Assembly (NCBI GenBank): GCA_045541915.1
Contig: JAZQJZ010000015.1
Span: 16,893-80,892 of the forward strand
Source: RGIG5579 sp045541915
GTDB taxonomy: Bacteria; Bacillota; Clostridia; Oscillospirales; SIG627
Length of the DNA: 64,000 nt
Direction of reading: 5' to 3'
In this document: positions 35,695-44,692 of the stretch, piece by piece
Layout of the letters: each line of letters starts with the position of its first letter
Numbering within the stretch: the first letter of the stretch is position 1
Position numbers and translations under genes: made by a program
Notes under the pieces: model-generated
Seen by the model: only the letters and a program-made list of their open reading frames with translations
The model's database searches: none
Told to the model about the DNA's origin: nothing

Positions 35695-36267
35695 ATGGAA
35701 ACAAAGAACATTATGATCGTCGGCGTTGGCGGTCAGGGAAGCCTTCTCGCCTCCAAGCTGTTGGGCAGACTTTTTCTCACCAGAGGGTATGACATCAAGG
35801 TTTCCGAGGTGCACGGTATGAGCCAGCGCGGCGGAAGCGTGGTGACCTATGTTCGCTTTGGCGATAAGGTCTATTCTCCCGTGATCGATAAAGGCGAGGC
35901 AGATTTCATTGTCTCCTTTGAGCTTTTGGAGGCCGCCCGTTGGACGGAGTTTTTAAAGCCTGGAGGAAAGATCATTGCTAACACCCAGAAGATCAATCCC
36001 ATGCCGGTGATCATCGGTGCGGCAGAATACCCCCAGGGCCTTCCCGAAAAGATCCGCCAGGCCGGAATTCACCTGGAGGCCTTTGACGCTCTGACCCTGG
36101 CAGAAAAAGCCGGTAGCGCCAAGGCGGTAAACATTGCCCTGATGGGCCGTCTTTCCAAATTCTTTGATTTTTCTGTGGAGGAGTGGATGCGCGCCATCGA
36201 AGAAAGCGTGCCGCCCAAGTTCCTGGAATTGAATCAAAAAGCCTTCCTTCTGGGAAGAGAAGCCTAA
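35695..36267 (+). CDS. iorB: indolepyruvate:ferredoxin oxidoreductase, beta subunit
   Basis: 190 residues of the gamma-type 2-oxoacid oxidoreductase domain: IVGVGGQGSLLASKLLG at the start and EVHGMSQRGGSVVTYVRFG (about 40-58). It is the partner subunit of IorA and follows it after 17 bases with ribosome site AAAGGAG. The length is normal. A strong terminator closes the operon. Confidence 0.95.
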   Translation: METKNIMIVGVGGQGSLLASKLLGRLFLTRGYDIKVSEVHGMSQRGGSVVTYVRFGDKVYSPVIDKGEADFIVSFELLEAARWTEFLKPGGKIIANTQKINPMPVIIGAAEYPQGLPEKIRQAGIHLEAFDALTLAEKAGSAKAVNIALMGRLSKFFDFSVEEWMRAIEESVPPKFLELNQKAFLLGREA

Positions 36268-36269
36268 AA

Positions 36270-36312
36270 AAAGAAAAAAGAAAACCGGATTTTCCGGTTT
36301 TCTTTTTTTGTT
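36270..36312. terminator. bidirectional terminator between iorB and GH20 gene
   Basis: AAAACCGGA pairs with TCCGGTTTT (36281-36301), flanked by long A and T runs. Confidence 0.85.
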
Positions 36313-36325
36313 TTCAATCAGTTTT

Positions 36326-37939
36326 TTAGGGTCTGCCGTTGGAGATCTGATGGCTCCAGGTATCCTGGAAGGTGTGGGTTTTCACAGACAGACGGAAGTC
36401 CAGCACCGGCTCTTCCAGTTCGGGGATTCGAGTGCCGTTTTCCACCCAATCCCAAAGTCTGGCGCGGCAAGAGGAAATACGGGTGTAAAGACCGCCAAGA
36501 CGGGCCTCCTGTATTTCCAGACCCTGAGGACGGTTATCCGTCAGCCACAGCGCACGGAAATGGGTGATGAACTCCTTGAGATTTTTCAGAATGTACGGAT
36601 AATCCCTCGTCAGAATCTCCTTCATAGCCTCCTTGTCACCGGCTAGATATGCCTTTCTGGTGCGAACGGTCAGATCGGCCTTGCGGGAAAGGGTGCGGGC
36701 CAGAGCGGCCTGGGAACGGAAAAGATATCCGTATTCCTCGTGATTGCGATATTTGGCAAGACGGCGCGCCAGGGTGCGGTAAAGGGGCGCGTCCTTTTCG
36801 GTTACCGCAGCATCAAATTTACCAAAGAGGGCATCGTTATAGAGAAGATAGGTTTCCGGATTGGTAACCACGCCGCCGCCGGCTTTCAAACCGGCCTTTC
36901 GGGTGGTCATATCCAGATCGATAAAGCGTGCAAAGGGAATGCCGTACCGCTTTTCAAATTCTGCGGCAATGTTCTTCATACTGGTCTCACCCTGGGCCAT
37001 TTTGGCGCAGGCGAACAGAGCGGGAAGCCCGGAGAAGCGGGAGGTGCCGCCGCCGGCCTCGCACCACATGGTGAGAAAATAATTTTCCACGCCCAATTTC
37101 TGGCATTCTTCCATGGAAACCTTGGAGGCGCGAATGGAAAAGCGGTTGTCGGGAGCAAAGCCTTTCCAGGTCCAGATTCCGCCGCCATACCAAACCTCTC
37201 TTCCCAATTTCTGGTGAGCGGCGATCATGTTGTGAACGGTGCGACGATGGCAGGTGTAATAGTCCCAGCTGGTGACGGCAAGATTGTCCGGGAGCTCTCC
37301 GATCTTATCCAATTCCAGCTTGGGATTGGGAGTGTAATAATTTCCGTTGTTGGAAATGCGGAAGAACATATCGCCCCAGATGTTGGGCTTGAGGCCCTCT
37401 TCCTTTGCCATTTCGCATACCTTTTTCAAGTGACGGGAGAGGATCTCAAAACGGGAGTGATAGCCGTGCAGATCCTGGTACTTTCCGGCGCCAAGCAAAT
37501 GGGCTTCGTCCATACCGATGTGAACCTGATCGGTCTTGTAGGCCTTTTTCACACTGCGGAACATATTGCGGATGAGCTCATACGTTCTCTCGGATTCGGC
37601 AAGGAGAATGTTGCCGGTATCGCGGACGCATTCATACTGCTTCCACTTGAAAATGCCTTCCAGGTGCGCCAGGGTCTGAATACAGGGAATCACTTCCATT
37701 CCCAAGGTATCACAATATGCCACCAGGTCCTGAATATCGGCCTGGGAATATCTGCCTCTGTGGTGACCGAAATAGGGCTCTTCGGGGATCTCATAAGTAT
37801 CCTCGGTGTAGAGAAGCAGGGTGTTGTAACCCATTTCGGAAATGGTTTTCGCAAAGCGCTTCAGGGTGGGGATATCCATTACGGCATTGCGGCTCAGATC
37901 CGGCATCACACCGAATCTCTTGAAGGGGATTTTGGACAT
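36326..37939 (-). CDS. GH20-like beta-N-acetylhexosaminidase, copy A
   Basis: 537 residues. The TIM barrel carries HIGMDEAHLLG with the Asp144-Glu145 pair expected of GH20, where the substrate acetamido group is polarised by Asp and Glu is the acid. WGDMFFR and WYGGGIWTWKG are later barrel strands. No signal peptide, so it acts on imported oligosaccharides in the cytosol. It lies downstream of a near-identical gene of the same length. The lack of other GH20 domains leaves exact specificity (GlcNAc or GalNAc ends) open. Confidence 0.87.
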   Translation of the reverse strand: MSKIPFKRFGVMPDLSRNAVMDIPTLKRFAKTISEMGYNTLLLYTEDTYEIPEEPYFGHHRGRYSQADIQDLVAYCDTLGMEVIPCIQTLAHLEGIFKWKQYECVRDTGNILLAESERTYELIRNMFRSVKKAYKTDQVHIGMDEAHLLGAGKYQDLHGYHSRFEILSRHLKKVCEMAKEEGLKPNIWGDMFFRISNNGNYYTPNPKLELDKIGELPDNLAVTSWDYYTCHRRTVHNMIAAHQKLGREVWYGGGIWTWKGFAPDNRFSIRASKVSMEECQKLGVENYFLTMWCEAGGGTSRFSGLPALFACAKMAQGETSMKNIAAEFEKRYGIPFARFIDLDMTTRKAGLKAGGGVVTNPETYLLYNDALFGKFDAAVTEKDAPLYRTLARRLAKYRNHEEYGYLFRSQAALARTLSRKADLTVRTRKAYLAGDKEAMKEILTRDYPYILKNLKEFITHFRALWLTDNRPQGLEIQEARLGGLYTRISSCRARLWDWVENGTRIPELEEPVLDFRLSVKTHTFQDTWSHQISNGRP

Positions 37940-37981
37940 GATTGTAAATCCTTTCTTTTTTTTTACTTGGTAAAAAACAGA

Positions 37982-39595
37982 TCAGACTCTGCCAGCGGTA
38001 ATGTGATTGGTCCAGCCGTCCTGGAAAATGTGCTTCTCGCTTTGTCTGCGGAAGTTCAGAACAGGCTCTTCCAGTTCGGGGATCCGAGTGTCGTTCTCCA
38101 CCCAATCCCAAAGTCTTGCGCGGCAGGAACCAAGACGGGCATAAAGGCCGCCGAGACGGGCTTCCTGCACTTCCAGGCCCTGGGGACGGTTTTCCGTCAG
38201 CCACAGTGCGCGGAAATGGGCAATGAATTCTTTCAGATTCTTGAGAATGTAAGGATAGTCTTTGGAAAGAATTTCTTTCATGGCCTCCTTGTCGCCGGCA
38301 AGGTAGGCATTTCGGGTACGAATGGTCAGATCGGCCTTGCGGGAAAGGGTGCGGGCAAGGGCTGCCTGAGAACGGAAGAGGTATCCGTATTCTTCGTGAT
38401 TGCGATATTTTGCCATGCGACGCGCCAGGGTGCGGTAAAGGGGCACTTCTTTTCCGGTAACGGAATCGTCGAATTTTCCCATAAGGGGATCGTTGAAAAG
38501 AAGATAGGTTTCCGGGTTGGTTACAGCGCCTCCTTTGGCAGTCATTTCGGTTTTTCTGGTGGTCATATCCAGATCGATGAAGCGTGCAAAGGGAATGCCG
38601 TACCGCTTTTCAAATTCTGCGGCAATTTTCTTCATGCTGGTCTCACCCTGGGCCATTTTGGCGCAGGCAAACAGTGCGGGAAGTCCGGAGAAGCGGGAGG
38701 TGCCGCCGCCGGCCTCACACCACATAGTGAGGAAATAGTTTTCTACGCCCAATTTCTGGCACTCTTCCATGGAAACTCTCGAGGTACGAATGGAAAAGCG
38801 GTTGTCGGGAGCATAGCCTTTCCAGGTCCAGATGCCGCCGCCATACCAAACCTCTCTGCCAAGTTTCTGATGCGCCAGGATCATATTATGAACGGTGCGG
38901 CGATGGCAGGTATAATAGTTCCAGCTGGTGACGGAAAGATTGTCCGGAAGCTCTCCGATCTTGTCCAGTTCCAGAACGGGGTTTTGCTGGTAATATGCTC
39001 CACCGTTTGACATGCGGAAGAACATATCACCCCAGATATTGGGCTTGAGTCCCTCTTCCTTTGCCATTTCGCAAACCTTTTTCAAGTGACGGGAGAGAAT
39101 GTCAAAGCGTGGTTTGTATCCGTTAAGGGTCTGATATTTTCCGGCACCAAGCAAATGAGCTTCGTCCATACCGATGTGAACCTGATCGGTCTTGTAGGAA
39201 TTTTTAATGCTGCGGAACATATTGCGGATGAGTTCATACGTTCTTTCGGATTCGGCAAGGAGAATGTTGCCTGTGTCCCGAATGTCTAGATATTGCTTCC
39301 ACTTGAAAATGCCTTCCAGGTGCGCCAGGGTCTGAATACAGGGAATGACTTCCATTTCCAGGGTATCACAATATGCCACCAGTTCGCGAATATCGGCTTG
39401 AGAAAGTCTTCCGCGATGATGTCCGAAATAGGGTTCTTCGGGGATCTCATAAGTATCCTCGGTGTAGAGAAACAGGGTGTTGTAACCCATCTCGGAAATG
39501 GTTTTCGCAAAGCGCTTCAGGGTGGGGATATCCATCACGGCGTTGCGGCTCAGATCCGGCATCACACCGAATCTCTTGAAGGGGATTTTGGACAT
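37982..39595 (-). CDS. GH20-like beta-N-acetylhexosaminidase, copy B
   Basis: Also 537 residues and collinear with copy A without visible gaps; most differences are conservative, but clusters occur around residues 210-225 (NGGAYYQQNPV here against NNGNYYTPNPK in copy A) and at the C-terminus. The catalytic HIGMDEAHLLG is unchanged. The start at 39595 has AAAGGATT upstream, and the same upstream sequence precedes copy A, so the duplication included the ribosome site. First of the pair in transcription order. Confidence 0.87.
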   Translation of the reverse strand: MSKIPFKRFGVMPDLSRNAVMDIPTLKRFAKTISEMGYNTLFLYTEDTYEIPEEPYFGHHRGRLSQADIRELVAYCDTLEMEVIPCIQTLAHLEGIFKWKQYLDIRDTGNILLAESERTYELIRNMFRSIKNSYKTDQVHIGMDEAHLLGAGKYQTLNGYKPRFDILSRHLKKVCEMAKEEGLKPNIWGDMFFRMSNGGAYYQQNPVLELDKIGELPDNLSVTSWNYYTCHRRTVHNMILAHQKLGREVWYGGGIWTWKGYAPDNRFSIRTSRVSMEECQKLGVENYFLTMWCEAGGGTSRFSGLPALFACAKMAQGETSMKKIAAEFEKRYGIPFARFIDLDMTTRKTEMTAKGGAVTNPETYLLFNDPLMGKFDDSVTGKEVPLYRTLARRMAKYRNHEEYGYLFRSQAALARTLSRKADLTIRTRNAYLAGDKEAMKEILSKDYPYILKNLKEFIAHFRALWLTENRPQGLEVQEARLGGLYARLGSCRARLWDWVENDTRIPELEEPVLNFRRQSEKHIFQDGWTNHITAGRV

Positions 39596-39655
39596 GATTG
39601 TAAATCCTTTCTTTTCTGTCAAAATTTACACCGGGCCCTTCGACCCGGAAAAGAC

Positions 39656-40357
39656 CTAATTTTCCTCCCGCAACAGGGCAAGGAGAAGCTGGGCGCCGCG
39701 CCGGGCGGCTTTTTCGGCAAAAAGGGAATAGTCCATTTCATTTTTTCCCGTAAAGGAATCGGAAATGGCGCGAATGGCGCAAAAGGGTGTGTTTTCCACA
39801 TAGGCCACCTGGGCGATGGCCGCGCCCTCCATTTCACAGGCAATGGGGGAGAATGCCCCCCGTATCCTCACCTTTTGCTCCTTTGTGGCGATGAACTGGT
39901 CGCCGGAGGCAACGGTACCGATCATGGCGTGAAAGCCAAGGTGCCGGGCGGTTTTGAACACTTCGTTTTTCAAATTCTCCTCCGCCGGCAGATACACCAG
40001 ATTGATTCCGGAGATCAGCCCCACCGGGTCTCCCAGGGGGGAGGTATCCATATCGTGCTGAACCAGATTTTCAGAGATGGCAATGTCTAAAATTTCAAGC
40101 TGCGGGGAAAGGGAGCCGGCAACGCCGGAATTGAGGATGCAATCCGGCCGATACTGCAGGATCATGGTCTGGGCGCACATGGCGGCAAAGACCTTTCCGA
40201 TGCCGCAAACGGCCACCACCGCTTCCTTCTGACCGATTTTGCCCCGGTAAAAGGAAATGGAGCCTACTTTTTCTTCCTTTGGGTCGGAAAGGCTTGCGAT
40301 GATCTCCCTCGCTTCCTTTTCCATGGCACAAATGATACCGATCTTATTATACTTCAT
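39656..40357 (-). CDS. mtnN: 5'-methylthioadenosine/S-adenosylhomocysteine nucleosidase
   Basis: About 233 residues. IGIICAMEKEAREI at the N-terminus, the Glu in CEMEGAAIAQVAY (about 170) and Asp in AISDSFTG are the MTAN signature. It hydrolyses S-adenosylhomocysteine to S-ribosylhomocysteine, the substrate of LuxS. The start overlaps the luxS end, so the two steps are translated together. ATG at 40357 has only a weak ribosome site; a TTG at 40369 is an alternative. Confidence 0.94.
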   Translation of the reverse strand: MKYNKIGIICAMEKEAREIIASLSDPKEEKVGSISFYRGKIGQKEAVVAVCGIGKVFAAMCAQTMILQYRPDCILNSGVAGSLSPQLEILDIAISENLVQHDMDTSPLGDPVGLISGINLVYLPAEENLKNEVFKTARHLGFHAMIGTVASGDQFIATKEQKVRIRGAFSPIACEMEGAAIAQVAYVENTPFCAIRAISDSFTGKNEMDYSLFAEKAARRGAQLLLALLREEN

Positions 40358-40802
40358 ACTGAAAATCAATCTTCCTTTTCATCAATTCGTTCAAATACCG
40401 GCGACACTCGGCCTTTGCCGCATCCAGAGACAGATTTCGGTAATTTCCGCATTCCTTCCTCTGTCCTCCTGGCATCGGTCCTTGATACAAGAGGATCTCC
40501 TGGAGGATGCGGAACACTTCCTTTTTTACCTTTTCCGGAGCAAGGTCCCGGCAGATGAGATAAAACCCGGTCTGACAGCCCATAGGACCGAAATACAAAA
40601 TGTGATTCCCATAGGGGCCGTTTCGGACGAAGGTGGCAAACAGGTGCTCTACAGAGTGCATGGTCAGATTGTCCATATAGTCCCCGCAGTTGGGCTGACG
40701 GGTGCGCAGATCAAAGGTGACAGCGTCTCCGTCCTGCCGGGAAATATAAAGTCCGGGCAGGAGCTTATCGTGATCAACAGTAAAGCTTTGTATGGTTTTC
40801 AT
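40347..40802 (-). CDS. luxS: S-ribosylhomocysteine lyase
   Basis: 151 residues. The metal site is HSVEH (about residues 53-57; the family pattern is HxxEH) plus Cys in KECGNY near 123. It splits S-ribosylhomocysteine into homocysteine and the AI-2 precursor DPD. Together with mtnN it forms a full route from S-adenosylhomocysteine back to homocysteine. AAAAGGAG precedes the start. Confidence 0.95.
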   Translation of the reverse strand: MKTIQSFTVDHDKLLPGLYISRQDGDAVTFDLRTRQPNCGDYMDNLTMHSVEHLFATFVRNGPYGNHILYFGPMGCQTGFYLICRDLAPEKVKKEVFRILQEILLYQGPMPGGQRKECGNYRNLSLDAAKAECRRYLNELMKRKIDFQYEV

Positions 40803-40814
40803 TGACTTCTCCTT

Positions 40815-41753
40815 TTAAGGTTTCGCTCCGTCCCACTGGGTGGGGATTTCGGGAACGGCACCGAAGGCAAATTCAAGAGCCTCTGCAAAATCCCGGGGAA
40901 GGGGGGATGTGATGCTCATTTCCTCTCCTGTTGCCGGATGAGAAAAGGAAAGGTTGAGGCAGTGAAGACCCTGGCGGCCAATAATCTCTGACCCGGTGCC
41001 GTAAAGGGTATCCCCGGCAAGGGGAAAGCCCAAGGCGGAAAAATGAGCCCGGAGCTGATGGGTACGCCCGGTAATGGGCGAAGCCAAAAACAGGTGATAA
41101 GGACTGCGGCTTGCCAAGAGGAGAAAGCGGCTTTTTGCTTTTTCACTCTCTTTTTCCGTGCCGTCCGGTTCAAAGCAGACCCGGGAAATATAACTTTCCG
41201 GATCCCGTCGGATGCAGAGATTGATTTCGCCTTCCTTCGGAGGATCTTTTTCGCTTTCGGTGAGAACCAGATATTGCTTCTGGATCCGGTGCGAGCGGAT
41301 CAAATGAAAAAATTGGGCGCTGACCACCTGGCTCTTGGCACTGATGACCACGCCGCTGGTGTCCTTATCCAGCCTTCCGGCAGCGCGGAACACCATGGGG
41401 TATCGGTGATAGAGGATCCTGCCGGCCAGGGTATCGTCCTGAAGCTTTTTGGACGGGTGCACAGCCATTCCGGCGGGCTTTGAAACCGCCAGGAAAAATT
41501 CGTCTTCATACAAAATGTCAATGGGGCCGGAACTGGGGCGAATGCGAGGCGAGGGGGAGGTGTCCTCCGTGTAAAGTGAGAGCACATCGCCCTTTTGCAA
41601 CAGGTAACGCACGGTCACGTGCTTGCCGTTTACCTGAATTCCGTTTTCTCTCTGTTTCAAGGCAGTCACGGCGGCCCGGGAGAAGGAAAGTCGGTCCAAA
41701 AGCACCTTTTTTACCGTCAGACCGTGGTACGCATCGTCAATGACGATCTGCAA
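40815..41753 (-). CDS. RluA-family pseudouridine synthase
   Basis: About 312 residues. An S4-like RNA-binding domain at the N-terminus (VTALKQRENGIQVNGKHVTVRY) is followed by the catalytic AAGRLDKDTSGVVISAKS, whose Asp attacks uridine, and GRTHQLRAHFSALG. It resembles RluD-type enzymes that modify 23S rRNA; the exact target cannot be told. The start is set at TTG 41753, because GGAGAGGAGGGG stands just before it; ATG at 41798 has no ribosome site and falls in less conserved sequence. Confidence 0.87.
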   Translation of the reverse strand: MQIVIDDAYHGLTVKKVLLDRLSFSRAAVTALKQRENGIQVNGKHVTVRYLLQKGDVLSLYTEDTSPSPRIRPSSGPIDILYEDEFFLAVSKPAGMAVHPSKKLQDDTLAGRILYHRYPMVFRAAGRLDKDTSGVVISAKSQVVSAQFFHLIRSHRIQKQYLVLTESEKDPPKEGEINLCIRRDPESYISRVCFEPDGTEKESEKAKSRFLLLASRSPYHLFLASPITGRTHQLRAHFSALGFPLAGDTLYGTGSEIIGRQGLHCLNLSFSHPATGEEMSITSPLPRDFAEALEFAFGAVPEIPTQWDGAKP

Positions 41754-41828
41754 AAGAACCCCTCCTCTCCATTGTTTTACCAGTATATCACAATCCAAAA
41801 TGGATTTCCACTACTTTCCGAAAATTAC

Positions 41829-41846
41829 TTGACCAAGAAATATGAT
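41829..41846 (+). promoter_or_regulatory. broken promoter of the tRNA-Lys copy
   Basis: TTGACC and TATGAT match the promoter of the intact tRNA-Lys gene, but the spacer is 6 bases instead of 17, so it should be inactive. Confidence 0.5.
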
Positions 41847-41870
41847 AAATCGCGCAAAACCCCGAGCCTC

Positions 41871-41943
41871 GGTTCATTGGTTCCGCCGGTAGAGTATTTG
41901 GCTTTTCATTCAGGGGATCGCCGTTCAAACCATCGATGAATCA
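41871..41943 (+). pseudogene. degenerate tRNA-Lys copy
   Basis: 73 bases that align end to end with the intact tRNA-Lys gene at 44748. The acceptor stem can still pair (GGTTCAT with ATGAATC), and TTT remains in the anticodon position, but the anticodon stem and T stem have several mismatches and the encoded CCA is gone. The 5' flank is also related to that of the intact gene. Best read as a decayed duplicate. Confidence 0.75.
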
Positions 41944-41949
41944 CAAAAA

Positions 41950-41984
41950 AAGAAAGACCGTCGACTGACGGTCTTTCACACCGA
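41950..41984. terminator. terminator after the GH13 gene (and tRNA copy)
   Basis: AAAGACCGTC pairs with GACGGTCTTT (41953-41976) and is followed by a U-run on the minus strand. Confidence 0.8.
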
Positions 41985-42016
41985 AGACAAAGCCCCAAAA
42001 GGGGCCTTGCTTTGAT

Positions 42017-43696
42017 TTATTTTGCAGCAAAAACTGCACATTCCCAGGGAGCAAGGCGCTCTTTTTTACCCGTAAGGCCGATCCCTTCCTTCACGTTGCG
42101 AAGCAGGCAGGTAAACGCTCCTTTGACCGATTCCGGAAGCTGGAACGCCGCCTCTTCCTCTGAAAGGTTGGCAACGATGAGAAGGGACTCCTTTTCACAG
42201 CTGCGAGTATAGCAGATCACGTTGGGGTCCTCCTCCAAAAGGAAGGAAATATTCCCCTCCACCACTGCGGGGTGCTCTCGGCGCAGCGCGGTGAGCTTCT
42301 GATAATAGCGGAAAACCGAATCCTTAGCGGCAAGGTCTGCCTCTAAATTGATCTCCTCATAGCGGGGGTTCACCTTCAGCCAAGGCTTTCCGGTGGTAAA
42401 GCCTGCATTCTTTTGGGCATTCCACTGATAGGGGGTCCGGGCGTTATCCCGGCTGGCCTTTGCCACGTCTGCAAGGGCAGTGGTAGGATCGTAGCCGTTC
42501 TCCAGCATCGCGTAATAGGGGCCAACGGTGTAACAGCAATTATAATCCTCAATGGAATCGAAGAGTACGTTCACCATACCGATCTCCTCTCCCTGATAGA
42601 TGAAGGGAATGCCGGGGGTGGTATGCATCAGGGTACCCAGAAGCTGTGCGGAGCGGGTGCGATACGCCTTCTCGGAGCCGTGCTGGGAAACCTGCCGCTG
42701 GCTATCGTGGTTGGAAAGGTGCTGGATGTAGGTGCCTCCCATCTCCCTCACCTTGGCCCAGTTCTTTTGAACGGTACGGAACTGCTCTGCGGTCAGTCTC
42801 GGCCCCTTGCGGCTGGCAAGCTGGAAGTGGTAGATGCTGTTCAGCTCCTGACGCTCGGGCAAAACGTAATCCGGCGCATTTGCCGGAGTCACGCCGGCAC
42901 CCTCACCCATGGTGAAGCAATCCTCCCTGCTGAATACCCGCTCGTTCAATTCGCGGATCAGCTCATGGATGCCCTCCACGTTGGTGCACATATCATGGTC
43001 CACCACGAAGCCGTTGCGATCCAATTTTGGACTGGGCATTTTTGTGGAATCGGGTAAGCCGGGCGTTTTCTTCAGGCGGGTGATCACGTCGAGGCGGAAG
43101 CCGTCAATGCCGAAATCCAGCCAGCGGTTGAGCATTCCGTAGATCTCCTCCCGCAGGGCCGGACACTCCCAGTTGAGATCGGGCATTTTGATGCCGTATT
43201 GGTGGAGGTAGTATTCCCCCGCCACCTCGTCCCATTGCCAGGCGGAGCCGTTCCCTTCACGGAAATAACTGCCCCAGTTGTTGGGTTCGGAGCCGTCTGC
43301 CTTGGCAGGGCGCCAGATATAATAGTTACGGTAGAGGTTATCCTTGGATTTTCTGGATTCCTGAAACCAGCGGTGCTCATCGGAGCTGTGATTCAACACC
43401 ATATCCATGATTACGCGGATCCCCATGGAATGGGCAAGATCCAAAAGCTCTTTGAAATCCTCCATAGTGCCGTAATCGGGGTTGATGGCCTCGTAATCTG
43501 CCACGTCGTAGCCGTTATCTGCCTGAGGGGAAACGTAAAGGGGCGCAAACCAGATACAGGTTACTCCCAATTCCTTCAGTATCGGCAGTTTTGAGATTAC
43601 ACCTCTCAGGTCACCGATGCCGTCACCATTAGAATCACAAAAACTCTTGCAGTAGATTTCATAGCCTACTGCCGTTTGCCACCATTTTTTCTCCAT
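42017..43696 (-). CDS. GH13 alpha-glucosidase / oligo-1,6-glucosidase
   Basis: 559 residues of the GH13_31 type. The four GH13 regions are visible: DMVLNHSSDEH, GFRLDVITRL (nucleophile Asp), FTMGEGAGV (acid/base Glu) and LSNHDSQRQ (transition-state Asp). Such enzymes remove glucose from isomaltose, maltose or sucrose-type oligosaccharides in the cytosol. Divergent from an AraC regulator, which probably controls it. Length is normal for the family. Confidence 0.93.
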   Translation of the reverse strand: MEKKWWQTAVGYEIYCKSFCDSNGDGIGDLRGVISKLPILKELGVTCIWFAPLYVSPQADNGYDVADYEAINPDYGTMEDFKELLDLAHSMGIRVIMDMVLNHSSDEHRWFQESRKSKDNLYRNYYIWRPAKADGSEPNNWGSYFREGNGSAWQWDEVAGEYYLHQYGIKMPDLNWECPALREEIYGMLNRWLDFGIDGFRLDVITRLKKTPGLPDSTKMPSPKLDRNGFVVDHDMCTNVEGIHELIRELNERVFSREDCFTMGEGAGVTPANAPDYVLPERQELNSIYHFQLASRKGPRLTAEQFRTVQKNWAKVREMGGTYIQHLSNHDSQRQVSQHGSEKAYRTRSAQLLGTLMHTTPGIPFIYQGEEIGMVNVLFDSIEDYNCCYTVGPYYAMLENGYDPTTALADVAKASRDNARTPYQWNAQKNAGFTTGKPWLKVNPRYEEINLEADLAAKDSVFRYYQKLTALRREHPAVVEGNISFLLEEDPNVICYTRSCEKESLLIVANLSEEEAAFQLPESVKGAFTCLLRNVKEGIGLTGKKERLAPWECAVFAAK

Positions 43697-43800
43697 TTGA
43701 CCACTCCTTATCCTGTTTTTCTCATTTTAGCAAAAAAAGGCCGTTTCTTCTATCAAAAACAGACTTTTTTACGAAAATACCCTTTCTTTTTCAGACAAAT

Positions 43801-43829
43801 TTGACTGATTTTGCAATTTATGCTACACT
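43801..43829 (+). promoter_or_regulatory. sigma-A promoter of the AraC gene
   Basis: TTGACT (43801-43806), 17-base spacer, TACACT (43824-43829). Confidence 0.6.
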
Positions 43830-43849
43830 CAAAGAAAGGAGGATGCCCA

Positions 43850-44662
43850 ATGGAAACACTTGATGTGATCCACTCCCCCAACGGGGAGCCCCTTTCCTTT
43901 CAGGAGATCTGTAACGCGGAAGGGTATTTTGCCAAGCACATTCATATGCACGATACCCACGAGATCAACCTGATCACCACGCCCTCCCTTTGTCAGGTGC
44001 GCTGTAACGGAAGCCTGTTTCGGTTTCAGGCGCCCGCCGTTCTTCTCCAATCACGGGGCACCTATCACGCCATACTCTCTGCCACGGGTCCCTTTGAAAG
44101 CCACGTGATTTATTTTGACCCCGAGCACAGCAAAGGGGAGACTTCAGGAAAAGAGATTTTTCTCTTCTCTGACGATATTACCGCCATTCATTTAGAGTCC
44201 TCGGAATGTAAGCGGCTCCTTTCCCTCTTTGAATTGATGAAAACCGCTTCCCCCACCGAAGGGCGACACTTGACGATGGCCTTTCTTTCGCGACTTTGCC
44301 ACTTGCAAAAAGAGACCTCGACCACCGTCGGAAACACTAAAAACACCTATCTCTTTCCCTTGATCCGCTACGTTCAGGATCACCTTAGTGACAAGCTCAC
44401 CATTGAGGATCTTGCAAGGGCATTTCATGTGAGCCCCACCAAATTAAAGGCAGATTTTCACGCCCTTACGGGTAAGCCCGTAAAGCAATTCATCCGCGGT
44501 GCCCGCCTGCGCCGCGCCTGCCAGCTCCTCTCTCAGGATGCCCCGCTCTCCCAGATCGCCCTTGCCTGCGGCTTTTCCGGTGAAAGCCATCTGATCCACG
44601 CCTTTCGCACCGCCTATGGCTCCACTCCTGGCAAGTGGCGCCGTACGGGAGAGAAAACATAG
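43850..44662 (+). CDS. AraC-family transcriptional regulator
   Basis: About 270 residues: N-terminal cupin-type sensor (HIHMHDTHEINLI, with several His) and C-terminal double helix-turn-helix (TIEDLARAFHVSPTKLKADFH and IALACGFSGESHLIHAFR). The start at 43850 has GGAGG eight bases upstream. Divergent from the GH13 glucosidase, its probable target. Confidence 0.9.
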   Translation: METLDVIHSPNGEPLSFQEICNAEGYFAKHIHMHDTHEINLITTPSLCQVRCNGSLFRFQAPAVLLQSRGTYHAILSATGPFESHVIYFDPEHSKGETSGKEIFLFSDDITAIHLESSECKRLLSLFELMKTASPTEGRHLTMAFLSRLCHLQKETSTTVGNTKNTYLFPLIRYVQDHLSDKLTIEDLARAFHVSPTKLKADFHALTGKPVKQFIRGARLRRACQLLSQDAPLSQIALACGFSGESHLIHAFRTAYGSTPGKWRRTGEKT

Positions 44663-44692
44663 GATTCACACCCTTCCTTTGCAAAAAATCCC

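Noticed and set aside
33956..36267. IorAB read as an amino acid degradation system
   Set aside because: Possible by enzyme family, but starvation-induced T-box control and co-transcribed import and activation genes argue for the biosynthetic direction. Kept as an alternative only.
36740..39010. A 756-codon open frame on the plus strand
   Set aside because: It is the antisense of both GH20 genes; codon bias of the minus-strand genes keeps this frame open, and the product resembles nothing.
39293..40090. A 265-codon plus-strand frame
   Set aside because: Antisense to the GH20 copy B start and mtnN, both well supported.
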